Assembly: GCA_034190875.2 (NCBI GenBank)
Contig: CM067358.1
Span: 54,265,717 to 54,329,716, forward strand
Length of the DNA: 64,000 bases
DNA from: Urechis unicinctus
Taxonomy: Eukaryota; Annelida; Polychaeta; Xenopneusta; Urechidae
Direction: 5' to 3'
A model generated the notes under the pieces. It did no database searches, was not told where the DNA came from, and worked only from the letters and a program-made list of their open reading frames with translations. Shown in pieces: positions 23,745 to 36,428 of the stretch (positions within the stretch are counted from its first letter, which is position 1; every line of letters starts with the position of its first letter). Both the position numbers and the translations under genes were made by a program.

Positions 23745-24085
23745 ATAGGACTACTGCACCTTAGATTGTAGTGGTGGGGGGAGCTTGTCGCACAAAGTGT
23801 TAGATGTCATGATAAGAAAAGGTGTCACTGGATATACTGTTAGAATGGTAGGTTGCATGGTACTCCAATCAGATGTGTGTGTAAGATGGGGCAGAACTAT
23901 GTCTTGCTGATTTGGTGTGTTTAATGGCATAAGACAGGGAGGCATATTGTCAACCTATCTGTTCAGTGTTTATATGGTTGAATTGAGCTCTGGTTTTAAA
24001 TAATTGTTGTGTTCAGTGTAGTTTTAGTGTGCTTGTTGTTAATCTTCTAATGTATGCTGATGATCTCATTTCATTTGTGGTTGTT
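23745..24085 (+). pseudogene. LINE reverse transcriptase fragment
   Basis: Decayed non-LTR reverse transcriptase. It shows VRWGRTMS, then NGIRQGGILSTYLFSVYM (the GVRQGG...LSP...LF block), and about 100 bp on, after stops and a frame change, LMYADDLISFVV with the YADD catalytic box. There is no endonuclease part and no poly-A tail. It ends against the AT/GA microsatellite. The clade is not determined. Confidence 0.75.
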
Positions 24086-24120
24086 CTGAGTAAGCTATTA
24101 AGACTGAGAGTTTTTTAGTA

Positions 24121-24380
<260 letters not shown>

Positions 24381-24381
<1 letters not shown>

Positions 24382-26136
24382 TTAATGATGATTAAATTCA
24401 TGATGCATCAATGTTTTTAGTATATGCTATGTCCTGAAATAATTCATTATTATATTGTTATTCAAAATAAGCAAGATTACATGTTACAGTACTACATAAT
24501 AAAATCATACGTCTGGACAGGGCACCCCATCAACCGACAATGCAGCTTGTTGATTCGGTGGAGGTTCGGGTGACAAATCAAATATCATTCAATCGGGAAA
24601 TCATGAGCATGTATTTAAATCAACTTCTTATATTCCGCCGCAAATATGTCCACACTAATGACATCACCAATATGATTCAGATTAATCTTTTAACATCAAA
24701 TAAGGGTAGACTAGACGTCCGACTGTGTCTTAAAAAGGGGTAAATTCAGCCCTACAGGACGTCTGAGTAAGTATGTATTTTACCGTCCGATCGGGGCTAG
24801 GCCTGGGGTAGATACTGATATATGCGACTTCGTTCAAACGTTCATAAAAAAATATTGTAGTTAATAAATCGTCACACAAATTGATAAAAAGGTGTCAATA
24901 GTAATTGGCTTTGTTTTTATGTATTGGCTCTATCAAAAAGTCGTTAAATTTTAGAAATACAGTGGTATTTTTGAGTACGTACCATCGCCGATCGATCTTT
25001 TACCATTGAGCCACGCGCTTTTGTTTACATTTTATCTTCCACGAAACCAGGTGGCGCGCTGGTCGCGAGAGGTCCTGTAAAGCGGGACCCATGAACGGCA
25101 CTGCTGATTGTCCGGTATTATCGCCACTTTAGCTGGACCAATAGTGTGATAGTTGTGGCTGATGTGTAATTAGAGTTAAGCTAACAGAAAGTCTTTAAAC
25201 TATCCCATTTTGCTATTCGAACCCTACCACTCGCACGCTATACAAACAGTCAAACAATTTGCTATTTTGGACTTTATTCCCCACCCGTACAGATACATGT
25301 CTAGTTAAATATTCAGACCTGTGTCTGTCTTGTCAATCTGCAGAACCCTTTGTTGTAAGGAAGTAGAGGATGCTTACTAATGTACTATATTGTGTTGTCA
25401 AGTATGAATGTGATTCTGCCACCTATCCAGCTCATGTACTTTTGTATGATGTGTACACAGCTGATGATTCAAATTATTGCACATATTTAGCAATAAAATT
25501 TGTCTCTTATCATTTGTCCAAACTATTTCAGATGCATATCTACTGTTACAAGTTTTACACATTCAGTGCTGCTTGAAGTACATACGAAAAATGGGAAGAA
25601 ACAATTTTGAATGAATCAAATAAAACCGGCATATTCGGAAATTTATATAAGTCCACCTCTCAAGAATTCGGGCAAGAAGTGCTCCTCATAGAACTCGGTG
25701 ATGATTGACAGGTGCAACCCACGATGGGTCCCAAATCACTGATATCAATATAATAGTTGTTGCGGTGTACACCAACAAGTGAGACTCCAGCCCCTGGCAG
25801 CGGTACACAAAGATGTTTCATATATTCAAGTACCAAAACATGCCCTATTCTGATGTAACATTCACTGATTAGAATGCCCCAATCAGACGCCGTGTTTCTC
25901 AGTCGCCGTCTCTGATTGGACAATGTCACATTTCCATAAGGGTTGGTGACATTTTGGTTTTTAGCCGCTTCGTGGCGGATTTAGCGGTCTTTTCGTTAGA
26001 ACTGAAGTATATGCTCTAACCTAAGTCGTGGAAATGACAATCACTACAATAGTCACATTCTATGATACTGAAAGACTTTCGAAAGAAATGTGCACTCTGC
26101 CTTACGTTTGAGTTATAAGAGGCACTTTGCTTTCAG
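24381..26136. other. Intergenic upstream of the PDZ-CD225 gene
   Basis: The 5' exons and promoter of the PDZ-CD225 gene should lie here, since the PDZ exon begins in phase 1 with no start codon, but I could not recognise them. A short stretch at about 25,880-25,920 (ccaatcagacgccgtgtttc) resembles 14,620-14,690. Confidence 0.4.
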
Positions 26137-27212
26137 GGAACTCCGCCATCACCCAGCAAGTGTGTGTGCTACAGATTCCTTCTGATGATCTACCAGGTTC
26201 CAAGAATAAATCCGGGCAACGGAACTTTGGTTTTGCCATTCGGGGAGCATGGGTAACTGCTGTTACACCCGGGTCCCTGGCATGGTCCTCGGGGATGAGG
26301 GAAGGACAGAAGATCCTCTTCATTGAGGGAGAGAGCGTCAAAGGAGAAGGTACCAAACAAATATTGCATCGCATTCGGCGTTACGGAAGAGACAAATTGA
26401 CACTACTCGTTGAAGGTTTGTAGAGCAAATGACCTCCATACAATCTACTTGATGGTGTTTATACGATTATAATAATCATTTCAGTAAATCTTGTTGTATT
26501 GACCGTAGTTTATTAGTTATATTTATGTTATTCACAGATCCAGTGGAATCAGCTGATGTGATCATTGATCTGGATTCATATGATGAAGACAGTGTGGATC
26601 AAGTCTGCCTGGATCCCCGAAATATGGTCAATGGTATGTACTCGACAAGCAGGCAAAGTACGATAGATCGCAAATCCGAGTCTCATGCCCCGAATGGAGC
26701 ATCGGTACCATACCTACGCATAGGGCGTTTAAGTAAGACCCCGCCTCCTTATGGATTTGCTCCAAACATTCTCCCATCACAAGAGGATCCAGTTGGATTA
26801 CCACCGTCTCAGCACCCACAAGCTGTTTATGCATTCAATTCCCCTGTTATCACAATCACCCCAAATTTGCATCGTCCGAATTCAGGGGAACCATTCTTTA
26901 CGTCTACTCCCAAGCCTTACCCGACCCCCAGCGAAGCCCACACGGGCGCCCCGCCATCCTGATCCACCCAACACATACCTACTATTCACAGCCCTCGTGA
27001 CTGCCTTTTGTTTCACTATCATTGGTGGAATCGCTTTGTACAAGTCACGCAGGGCTAAGACGGCTTTCCAGCTTGGGAGATGGAAAGAAGGGGAGAATTC
27101 CAGGAATCAAGCTCTGTTGATTGGCGTCGTGGCTCTCGTAATCGGAATCTCAATATGGTCAATGTCGATCTGTGTGATATGGGTTCGTTCAATCTGGACT
27201 GAAGGTATTTGA
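26137..27212 (+). pseudogene. PDZ-PPPY-CD225 gene, copy 2, frameshifted
   Basis: Fullest copy of the cassette's membrane gene. Exon 26,137-26,415 (acceptor tttcag, donor GAAG/GTTTGT, phase 1 at both ends) encodes a PDZ domain: NFGFAIRG (binding loop), WVTAVTPGSLAWSSGM, REGQKILFIEG, LHRIRRYGRDKLTLLVE. PDZ domains bind C-terminal peptides. The next exon from 26,538 (acceptor ttcacag) adds an acidic stretch (IIDLDSYDEDSVDQ), a Ser/Pro-rich linker with PPPYGFAPN (a PPxY motif of the kind bound by NEDD4-type WW domains), then CD225 (TYLLFTALVTAFCFTIIGGI; ALLIGVVALVIGISIW). At 26,941-26,948, 8 bp stand where copy 1 has 70, a net loss of 62 bp. This shifts frame and stops the protein before the membrane part. 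Splicing around the gap cannot be excluded. Earlier exons were not found. Confidence 0.8.
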
Positions 27213-29111
27213 GATCCAGCCCTATTGATCATTATGACGTCTCTCATTATGCGCTACACGAATGGTTCAATATCGTTATCTTGGAATATTTTTTTAGCTT
27301 TCTTTGTTTCCCTGGCTGTGGAAGTGCGGGCAACCAGCGAGGCATGTTTTCTTCCATACAAGAAAATACCGAGAAACCGAAGTGATTAAATTTGCCTACT
27401 TTTAAACGAGAAATAAATTTCAGATCTTGAGCTAAGCATGCTGGATGTGCCTCGGTATTGAATAATTTAGTGAATGAAAATGAGGAATCATTTTTGGGGG
27501 TCCCTCTCTGTGATTATAGTAAAGCATGCAGTCAATTAAATAAGACAGCGACCTGAGTAGAGCGACGTGGATGGTGTCATCACCATTTTAGCTCTCCTCT
27601 TCAACAGAACTTATCATATATCTGTACTCGGCGCTTCTGCCTGTCCATCTACCCATCCGTTCATATAAATGTTGATGGCACATTTTACTAAGAAGCACGC
27701 TAGCAGCGCTGATTCAAATGTGCAGTCTTCTTAGGTCATAAGCACATTGAAATCTTATATTCAGCTCTGCCACACCTTTAACCCTCGAGTTCTTAGTAAA
27801 ACAACTTACACAAGTGTTCAAGGTTACCCCTGTGAGGATTTGAAACTGCTGTTCCTCAGCAATCATTCGACTTAATATGAGACTTCAGGTAAGAGAAGTT
27901 TTCAGTGATCTTGACCTTATGTACAAGGATACAGCCACAAACAAGCGATTGTATAATCGGTTACATTTATGTTGCACGTTATGTCAATATATCTAATAGA
28001 AATGCGTCTTAATTATGACTCTATTACCATTCAACTGTACTAGGGAAACTAGGAACGTTATGGTTTAGTCATGTCGTCAAGGAGCTGTCCCAAGAGGGCT
28101 CACATTGACTGGCTATGCGTTGAGCATTTCCAGATGATGGTGACTGACCAAAATCCGTTGTAGGAAAGGCTATTTACAATAAAAAGAACAAATGTAAGAA
28201 AAGAGCGAGGTATTGTTCACTAAAAAAATTCCAACTGATATGCAATGCTTAAACTTTGCTACATTCGTAATGAGAGATGACTACATTCACATTGTAGCGC
28301 ACGATTTAAATAATTAATATCTATTCATGGTCAACTTTGAATGCATTTAGATACTTATCGAAGCTTTTTGTAATTGCTGAAAAATTACTTACAGGTTATC
28401 TTTGAAGCCATGCATAGTTGACTGTGTATAATTAAACAATACTTATAATTACTTAAATTTTGTACCTAAACCAAACTATAAAGATATGTATTTTTTCTCC
28501 TGATCGAATAATTATTTGTGTAGGGATTAAATATGTATACTCTTTCACATATCCGATAACCTTGAACTTAATGTTTGGTGAAGGTGCAACAAAATCATGG
28601 CATCTCAACGCGGGAACTGAAGCGTCTTTACAAGTTTGTTCAAAAAAGTTCCACTTATAAAAAGTTACATTGATGCCAAATAAGTTCATTCTAAAATCCT
28701 TTTTGTAACGAGGAATACGTTCATTTTATTCGATAAATCGAAACATGGTTGACGCGCAAGGAAAAAAGGTGCTAGCGTAGAGTTTGTAACGTGAGTTATC
28801 AGTCGATTTTTAAATACTTTGCGTTGTCAATTTGCTATTTTAGTGAATAGCCGAAATCATGATACAGATATGCCTTCACCAAAGGCTTACTGAACAATAT
28901 AGCAACAAACAGTAAACACAAATGTTAATTATCATTATAGCTAAGGGGACTCTAGGAAATAGCATGCAACTTCATGTCGATATATGCACTATGTTAAAAC
29001 GAGGTTTGTCATGAATAATACATCTCAAAGTCACAAACAAAATAAACAATGAAATGGCAACAAATATTTGGCCCATTCACAAAGCAACACACCTTAGTTC
29101 AATATTATTAA
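27213..29111. repeat. Cassette spacer, unit 2
   Basis: About 1.9 kb between convergent CD225 and lectin genes, colinear with 36,614-38,516. It includes the dispersed repeat (about 27,590-27,960) and a stretch (about 28,260-29,100) matching 1-840. No coding sequence seen. Confidence 0.85.
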
Positions 29112-30116
29112 TTATTTATGACCAGGGCAGGCAATCGGATCTTGAACTTCAATAAGACTTGGCATTAGTGAGCTTATATCTGAGTCGACTGATTTCTTAC
29201 ATATGAAAGTCGCCAGGTCGTTACAACCACAATGGAACCAGTTCCAGTAAGCGGGGTACATACAGTTACATACTTCGGTGATATTTGAGGGTAGCCCTGG
29301 ATGCCAGCTAGTGAAGCCCTGGGAGACGGGTGTGATTTCGGGATAGGACCACACCCAGCAATGGTGGTGCCCTTTATTAGTTCCATCCATCCAAATTCTT
29401 GTACCTATTTTTTGAAAAAATGCGAACGCACGTACCACTTACTCGGGTGTTGCCAGTAATCCGACAATCTGCAGTAATGCAAATAGACTTTTATCATCGA
29501 TATTTTGGTCCACATTAAATAGACTTGACTTAATTTTGTTATACGCTGGACAATAGGTATGAGGAAACGTGACATGATATTCATATACTGTGGTTACTTA
29601 CTGTTATGGTATCTTACCGTGCAGCTGTGCTCGTGCATCATTGAGCCAACCACGGACCAGTGACTGCTCAGTTCTCGAATGAATTTGCAACAGTTGATAG
29701 CCACATGAGGCACAGCGCTCCCTGGCCTCTGGCCATGTAACGTTCTCCAGGGATAATACATACAAGTTGTCCAGAATCTCGGCGAACATACCACTAGTGA
29801 CCAAACAGCCTACGCATAACCCAGGTAATTAGTGTATATCACAGCGTGCATTTTGTTGGTGCATGGCTACGTGTGTGTTAAGTATATAAAGCTTTATAAG
29901 TGACTCACCTCCAGGAACTTCACCTAGGGTATTATGCCTTGTGATTTCTTGGAGATGTGCGCCCAAGATCTTGACCTCGTTCACGATAGAGTTATGTCGC
30001 TCTGTTGCTTGCCGCTCTGCGCATGACTGGTCGTAGACAGGACACGTTGATGTAGGCTGAGACGCGGCACAGATCGCCAATGCAAGGATGAGGCCTACAA
30101 GAATCATCTTCTCCAT
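29112..30116 (-). CDS. Secreted C-type lectin, copy 3 (divergent loop)
   Basis: Same gene plan as copy 1: exon 1 30,116-29,909 (signal peptide MEKMILVGLILALAICAAS), exon 2 29,809-29,618, last exon 29,404-29,112 ending TAA. All phases match. The sugar-binding loop differs strongly: WHPGLPSNITEVC replaces WHPGQPENNDQRC, losing the QPE triplet, and WNWFHCGC replaces WNWHDxGC, adding a cysteine and losing the acidic residue of the second calcium site. Calcium-dependent sugar binding through the standard site is therefore doubtful, although the frame is open throughout. The 18-nt microexon seen in the other copies has lost its AG acceptor here (GTCGG in place of GTCAG), so exon 2 probably joins the last exon directly, which is in frame. 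Confidence 0.85.
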
Positions 30117-31392
30117 CTACAAACATCAACTATTTCTCTTCCAAAACGTATGCCGGCTGGTAATGATCACCTATGCCGACCCCAACCCAATTTGCAGGAT
30201 GGATAAGTCAGCAGTGTCAATCACAACGGGCACACTTGACCGTGTTACACTCGTTTTTTTAGTCTAGCTTTACATAGGACAGGAGTTATCTGGTACTTCA
30301 AACATATCCTATTTGGCCGACGAATTGTGTACTCGATGACGTATAGTGTTTGCATAATGGGCGGTGCATTATCGGATTTCTGTTTGTGCGTGTATTTATG
30401 GACCATACGTGCAGTTGTATGCATAGAGGGGTTCGTTACCACCTAAAAAATACAAAATCAGACCTGAATCATCGTCAATTTGTATTGATAAAGTGTGCGG
30501 AACGGCCTAAATTCCATTATTCCAACCGATTTGATTTATTTCCCCTGTCAATCTTCCCACAATCAGGCTGTCCAAATATTTCATCTGTCGTCATATCTAT
30601 GGAATGTAATCTGACGCATTATGAAGTAAGATATATTTATGGGGTTAATTCAGTGTGATAACTAGGGCGTTGGTGGTTGGTATGGATACCCCAATTGTGA
30701 TCGCCTAGTACACCTTACAACCTAAATAAGGTATCCACACTCTTTTGTATATTTACAAAAAGCATATCACTTTTTACTAGAGAGAAGTAAGTTTGTCAAA
30801 TCAGAAAATAAGTCCATTAGATAAAATCATTCTTCGTTAATATACGCTTAGTTGTCAATAAGTACAATAGATCGTACCTTAAATCTACCAAAATTAATCT
30901 TGTATATATGTAAAAGCATAGGTTCAGTTTGGATGGCCAATATACTCAATGTAGAAGAAAATAATTGGTACATGATGCCAATGAGCCAGGTCGCGGGGAT
31001 ATATGTCAACCTGTAGGGGACTAACGCCACTGCACGCGGAAGTGTTCATTGACGGCCTCGCTAAAATGGCGCGACGACTCCGGTCTGTGTTTGCGGCTGA
31101 CTAGCGTGAGCTACAGTGATACCTGATGGGACTAGACTTGCTTGCTTTCTTGATATCACTTCTTCGGGGCCATATAATGATATTTTATCTGTTTTAAGAC
31201 AGTGGCCAATTCAGACCAATACTGACCAACTTACTTTACATGCGTTGTCTGTTTTTGTTTCATAGAAGACCCAGCGCAACAGAGTCAAGCTAATCTTGTA
31301 CATAAAACACTAAGATGAAAATAACTGTAATGTGTCACACTTTACTACAGTAGCATGACATAAACCTAAATCTAATGAATACTACGACGCTT
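30117..31392. repeat. Cassette flank beyond lectin, unit 2
   Basis: Upstream side of lectin copy 3, homologous to 1,849-3,154 and 39,514-40,650. It should contain the lectin promoter and perhaps a 5' UTR exon. The position equivalent to gtaagc at about 2,000 is partly conserved, but no TATA box can be assigned with confidence. Confidence 0.75.
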
Positions 31393-31496
31393 AGTCTGAG
31401 TAGTATATATAATAGGGCACCTGACGCAACCGAACAGGTCGCTCCTTTGTTTGAGCTGGATGTATAACAGTTAATAACCTTGCCTTGTCCCAGCTG

Positions 31497-32024
31497 TCAA
31501 GGTTGGTAGAAAGATATTAAAGCAACCCGTTGACCAACAGGCTTTCTTATCCCTACCACTTGGTTTGTTCTATTTATAACAAGAACGACTGTTATAGCAT
31601 AAGTATTAGCACACTCACCACACATGAATGATCTAACCAATTGATAACGTGGAATACCTACTGGTTCCGAGGTTTCAACACTGGCTTCATCACCAAACGA
31701 CCATTCATAATCGCTGCGTAGGGGGCCACTTGCTTCTGTCCAAATAGTAATGAGGGGATTCTTTCGTGTGTCTATATATTCTCTCATGTCCCTGTGCGGT
31801 TTTCTGTGTCGTGTATCAATATACTGTTTATTGGTAGGTTCCATTGGTGATATCGAGTTTCCCAGCTGAAGGATTTGATTATCTAGCATGTCAAGGTGTC
31901 CAGTCATAGCATCACCTGCTCTGCTATAGCCACTCTTTGCATATTCAGAGCGGACTGTTGTCATATATGTTTTTTTGTGTCGAGGTCCACAAATGCTTGT
32001 TTTAAAGACATCTTCACCAAGCAT
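31497..32024 (-). CDS. Fibre-like protein frame in Polinton copy 1
   Basis: Open frame of about 175 codons. Its N-terminal half contains GDAMTGHLDMLDNQILQLGN followed by PMEPTNKQYIDTR. This resembles the repeat found in phage and viral fibre proteins (stretches of the type GD-M-G-LDM-N-I-LG ... A-KYVD). In such proteins this part forms a trimeric fibre shaft. The rest of the frame is unrecognised. It is absent from Polinton copy 2, which diverges after 40,896. Function here is inferred from the motif only. Confidence 0.5.
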   Translation of the reverse strand: MLGEDVFKTSICGPRHKKTYMTTVRSEYAKSGYSRAGDAMTGHLDMLDNQILQLGNSISPMEPTNKQYIDTRHRKPHRDMREYIDTRKNPLITIWTEASGPLRSDYEWSFGDEASVETSEPVGIPRYQLVRSFMCGECANTYAITVVLVINRTNQVVGIRKPVGQRVALISFYQP

Positions 32025-32632
32025 GTCCCGCCTTCATGGTCCCGTAACTGAAACTTCAACTCATTAACAGGAATGTCATAAATCAAATCAAATTTGGGGC
32101 AATGTTACCCCTTGTTGATATAAGTTTCCCAGATAATATCACCTTCATTCAACTGACTGGATTAGTCAGAAGTTTTTATTACATAAATTTGGTCCCTCGG
32201 CTTTATCAAGTCAGTAGTTGGTTAAATACTTCCATTTTTTGGAGCGACAAGTATAGCTGTGCACACTGCTGCAGAAAACCCATATGGTATTATCCTACCA
32301 TGCGATAATATGGTATAGCCACAACCATGTTCGTGTCGGCCTCTTCTTTCTAGAGATCAACAAATTGTTGGTGATATGGGATCCCTTTGCCAAAATTATT
32401 TGCACATTTCACGTGTATCACAAAGTACGGCACCTACTGGCAGAGCTTCAAGCCCCTCTCCCTCAGGACCACGCCCACGACCCCTATGACAATCCATACA
32501 ATCACAGGGCACAGAGAGACACAGAGAGGACCACAGTCTGGCGGCAGAAGGCAACAGTCATCAACGACGGTCTTGGATGCCAAGTTCTACACATGGCGCA
32601 GGGGTCCGAGGTGGACAAGGCCTAGAGCACTT

Positions 32633-32974
32633 TCATCCTCGAATTAGTTTTTGGCCAAAGGTGAAAAGTGCAATTGAAAGTGCGGTTGACATCCCAGCTG
32701 CAATATAGTGATACCAGGATGTCATGAAGTTGGTAGGATCCAGGGTAGACTTTGTCTTTGGCAACAGCCTCAACAGGCGCCCAAGCATCCTGCTTCTCCA
32801 GGTAGGCCAAGTCGTTGGGTACAAAAACCTGATTACATGGCGAGTGAGCAAAAGCAGATTGGCATCAACACTGATGTCAACGTGTCTGAGCCATCCCACG
32901 AAGGAAGCTTTGACACCAACGAGCCACAGGACCCAGTACAAACTGCCAGCCAACACGTTGCCCACACGTTGCAA
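32633..32974 (-). pseudogene. Unknown Polinton frame with one membrane segment
   Basis: Short open frame whose C-terminal part has a likely membrane helix (AAGMSTALSIALFTFGQ). I do not recognise the family. Its position inside the Polinton suggests a structural or membrane protein of the element. Other frames overlap here, so the reading is uncertain. Confidence 0.3.
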
Positions 32975-33561
32975 CAGCGCGCGAGGATGAAAGACAAACC
33001 GCTCTCATCATAAGGGGAATTGCCATAGTCCTAGTTACTCTTTGGCTACACGGGGCTAGTAGGTAACGGAGCACCAGGGACACAACTGTAGGCCATACAT
33101 GTTCTGCCATCCAACCAGTCGCCTTTGTAGCTGAGTTGAGCAACAATGATGCGATGGAACTGTTGATCCCTGCAAAGCTTTTTTATCCACTCCTTTACAC
33201 CAGCTGGTGTCGAGGTTGGTGCTGGTGATGGGGTCGCCCCACCCCCTCACCCACGCCTGTCAGGGTAAGTGCAGGATCAAGATGGCCATCCCAATCGTGG
33301 TTAGGATTGATGCAATTGTATACGCGTATATGCTCCACTAGCATTGTGTCCTCATTAAGAATTATGTTGATTGTCTCCCTGCTACGGCTGATTTGGGACC
33401 ACAGCCGTTCCTGATTTACAAAGGCAGTCTCAACACACTAGTAATGGAAGCTCACGCTCTTGGAGATTCCTTTCAGCCTCAGGTCTGGGATCTCTGACAA
33501 AATGACCTCCCTTCCCATAGCCCTTCATCCTCCCCTCCAATAGCCCCTCTAGGTAAAAGGT

Positions 33562-33876
33562 GTGCGGTATTCTGTAGTCATTTCTAACACAACCACTACA
33601 TCGACCAGACCCAACAACTGTTGTTTTCTCAAGCTGGGTACAGACAACTTCATTATTATCAGGACGGCCCGACTGGCCTTTACAATCACGATGATCTCGA
33701 TCGACGCCAACCGCAGTGTTGTACAGAACCTGGGTAGCGCCGTGGTTAAGTTAATGACAATTCAGGCAATGATGTCCGTCAATGACAGGGATGTGCACCA
33801 CTGTTACGGCGACCTATGGAAGACTGCACAGGAGAGGACAAATTCCCAGTACCAGGGCATTGACACAAATGAATGA
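33562..33876 (+). pseudogene. Capsid-like fragment, Polinton copy 1
   Basis: The frame contains DANRSVVQNLGSAVV and VHHCYGDLWKTAQERTN then YQGI. These resemble a conserved part of the double-jelly-roll major capsid proteins of Polinton/adintovirus-type elements (VQNLG..., D..H.Y.DLWKT..ER). It is only about 100 residues and ends at a stop, so it is a remnant. A near copy lies at 42,068-42,355. The family call is from motif memory and is moderate. Confidence 0.5.
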
Positions 33877-34832
33877 AATATGATCAAGAGACGGATTGGG
33901 GCAGGTGACAAGGATGAAACTAATGTAGAGGACAAGGTCATAGCTGAATCATTTGGCCCCCTCTGTGGTTCCGGGAGTAGAATAGGCCCAATGTTTCCTC
34001 CTGCATGTCGTAAGATGCGACTAATAGAAGGCAAACTGTTGGCCGTGGGTTGCGATTCGTGTCGGTGGACAATGGGATCCTGGTGGTTGGGTGGAGTGGT
34101 CCTTTTGAGGGCCATATCTGCAACACACTACGCCTAGACGAGAGACTAGAATAGGTCAGGTCAATCGGCTGTCGGTGACTTAGGATACTATTCTAATCTT
34201 TTCATCATCCACTTGTATGTCCCTCTTTTTACCATTTATCTTAGAAGGCGGCTGCTTAATCAGGTCAATCTTATCTATTCACCTTTTGTAGGCACCATAT
34301 AACACATAAGTGTTGGCGTGCAATTAAACACTACACTAACCTTACCTTACCTGAATCCTTTGGCAGCCGGTTCTATATTCCGCTGCATTTTGAACTTCTC
34401 AATGGCCGTATGCCCATTTACCAGAGCGTGCTTGGCGACAGACTATAATATGAGCTCATGTCAACGACTCCATTCGTGTGATTCACGCCGAGGGTGACAT
34501 CAATGCCAGCAACACAATCGATCGCATCTCCCTGCAGTATGACATGGTTACCCAGGCAGAGCTGGCTCATATGATCCATATCGGTTCGTGATTTTGCATG
34601 ACCGTATTGTCCACCACAGGAAGCTAACATACAACATACTATAGCCTATTGGATGGAAGTTACAGCCATCAAGAACCTTTCAGCAGCCACGAGGTTTTTG
34701 AGCAAGTTGCCGGGGGTTGGCTTAAAACGCAGGCCAATCCCCAGACTCATTCCTCGGCCACAATTTAATGTTTCTGTGCCTAATCAGGTTCACCAAACCG
34801 ATCTCCTGCTTCTTTCTTATGACAGTCCTTGA

Positions 34833-36160
34833 CTACAAAATAGGCTTAAGAATTGAAGATGTAATTGAAAGGATATACAAGCAAAAACCACTGGATTGGC
34901 CCCAACTGCTTCCAGGACGTGAGTCCATGGGCGCAGTCAGCCAGCTTCTGGCCAAGCGTTGGTTCTTCGTCAGGAGTCTGTATCCGTGTACAGGAGCTGG
35001 AGGTTGTTGCCATACTGTTGTTTCACTGTGCTGTAATTGAATTCGTAAAAGTGGTTTGGATAGGTCTAGTATGCACATACGAACGTATACTGGCCTGTCT
35101 AGGACTAGCCTGCTCTTGTGCAAGATCATCGTCAATTATTTTATGTCTTGCATAGGCAGGACTGGCCACCAACCTGCATATTTTGTCCAAAAGCACAAAC
35201 TTGACATTGACCCGCTTTCTGAGGTTCTCCATTGTTTTACCAAATACAGAGTTGTTCATCAACTTGTGCAGGTATTTCTCAAAGTCGCTGGTGGACACCT
35301 TTCTGAGATCCTCGGTGAATCTTTGTAATCCTCGTCCCTATAGAGAGATGGAGCTTTAGGTTCCTGTTGTACCTCTCTTTGTTGCAGGTAACTGAGCCCT
35401 GTCAATGAAGCATAAGTGGTCTTGGAACAATGATATATACTTCTCCATGTTGTTGGGGATGCAGATGATTTCACCATCCACCTTGCTGGAGGTGAGAGTC
35501 ATAGCCCCGTATGTTGTGAAATACAACCTGTATGGTTGTTGTTTTGGGGCTCAACTGCAGCTTAGGTTGCATGCATAGTGGGTCGGGCCCCTGTACTTCC
35601 CTGTTATGTGACAGTGGTCGCGAACCGAGTCACGTCGACCATCTGCACCTATCAGTGATTTACTGCATATATGATAATGAGTTCCTGTCCAGTGGGTTCG
35701 TCCTGCAAAGTCATCCACATAGTAGTAGGCCTGGATAGAACTGCTTTGATCTTGCGCCATTCTTGCTACAGGCCCTGTAGGATTTTCTTGTCTGCGTCTG
35801 GTCCTCTATACACTACAGGAACGTTTGTATGACCATCACACCTCACCACTACATACCCATAGCCGCCGGTCTCATGTTGCTCCGTCTTTTGGGTGCTACG
35901 CTTAGTTGGGTCTAGTGTAGGGCCTGTAAGTTTGACTCTGAGTGCCTGAAAGTCGGTATAGATAATGTAGAGGGCCAGTTTTGGAAGGAGAGATCTTTCC
36001 TGCAATATCCATGTAGATAACGCTTGCATAAGTTACATACAGTACACTTTTCCAAACGTTCTTGGATATCGGCAGTGCCCCTGTTCAGGGCATCGTCAAT
36101 CTCTTCGGGAGTGAGCAGTGCCTCTTGTTTGTTTCGCCGGTTCGACATACTGAGTGACAC
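34833..36160 (-). pseudogene. DNA polymerase B (protein-primed), Polinton copy 1
   Basis: Disrupted PolB in pieces on the minus strand. From 5' to 3': a Cys-rich start with CTVCNLCKRYL (about 36,060); exonuclease block YIIYTDFQAL and YGYVVVRCDG, VVYRGPDADKKIL (35,770-35,990); a Cys/His insert VRDHCHITGKYRG (about 35,580-35,640); MEKYISL and LCFIDRAQL (about 35,390-35,460); [19 protein letters not shown] (about 35,210-35,265); and [19 protein letters not shown] (about 35,040-35,110). The palm DTDS motif is not found. Several frameshifts separate the blocks. In the first exonuclease motif the expected DFE reads DFQ. Such polymerases copy linear virus-like genomes from a protein primer. Confidence 0.8.
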
Positions 36161-36428
36161 CTTCGCGTTTTTTCCTTCCTTAGCTTCACCCTAAGTGCAG
36201 ACTGAACTTTATACATTCCAGCTGTTAAATTGCAGAGGCCAATTATTAATTAATATGCCTACAGACACATTTGAGCAACGGGTCCTTGCCTAGAGGGAGA
36301 TCCTCTGGGACATCTATCACCCATTCCCAGAGGAAATTTTTAATAATCCTTACCTGGGTGATGTATCAGGTTTTTACTTCCTTGGTGCTGGTACTGTTTT
36401 TTTCCTTCCTGGGCGACTCTACCTCAGC

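Larger units (their letters stand above)
31393..36428. mobile_element. Polinton/Maverick remnant, copy 1
   Basis: The left end starts AGTCTGAGTAG, right after cassette sequence that is uninterrupted in unit 0. Polintons typically begin with AG. Inside are fragments of protein-primed DNA polymerase B (minus strand), a capsid-like frame (plus) and a fibre-like frame (minus), so this is a virus-like self-synthesising DNA transposon (Polinton/adintovirus group). The right edge at 36,428 is fused to the CD225 fragment, so the original right terminus is lost. No integrase or packaging ATPase was recognised. All genes are broken. Confidence 0.75.

Noticed and set aside
25660..25929. Minus-strand 89-codon frame near the PDZ gene
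   Set aside because: No recognisable domain; part lies in a dispersed repeat shared with 14,620.
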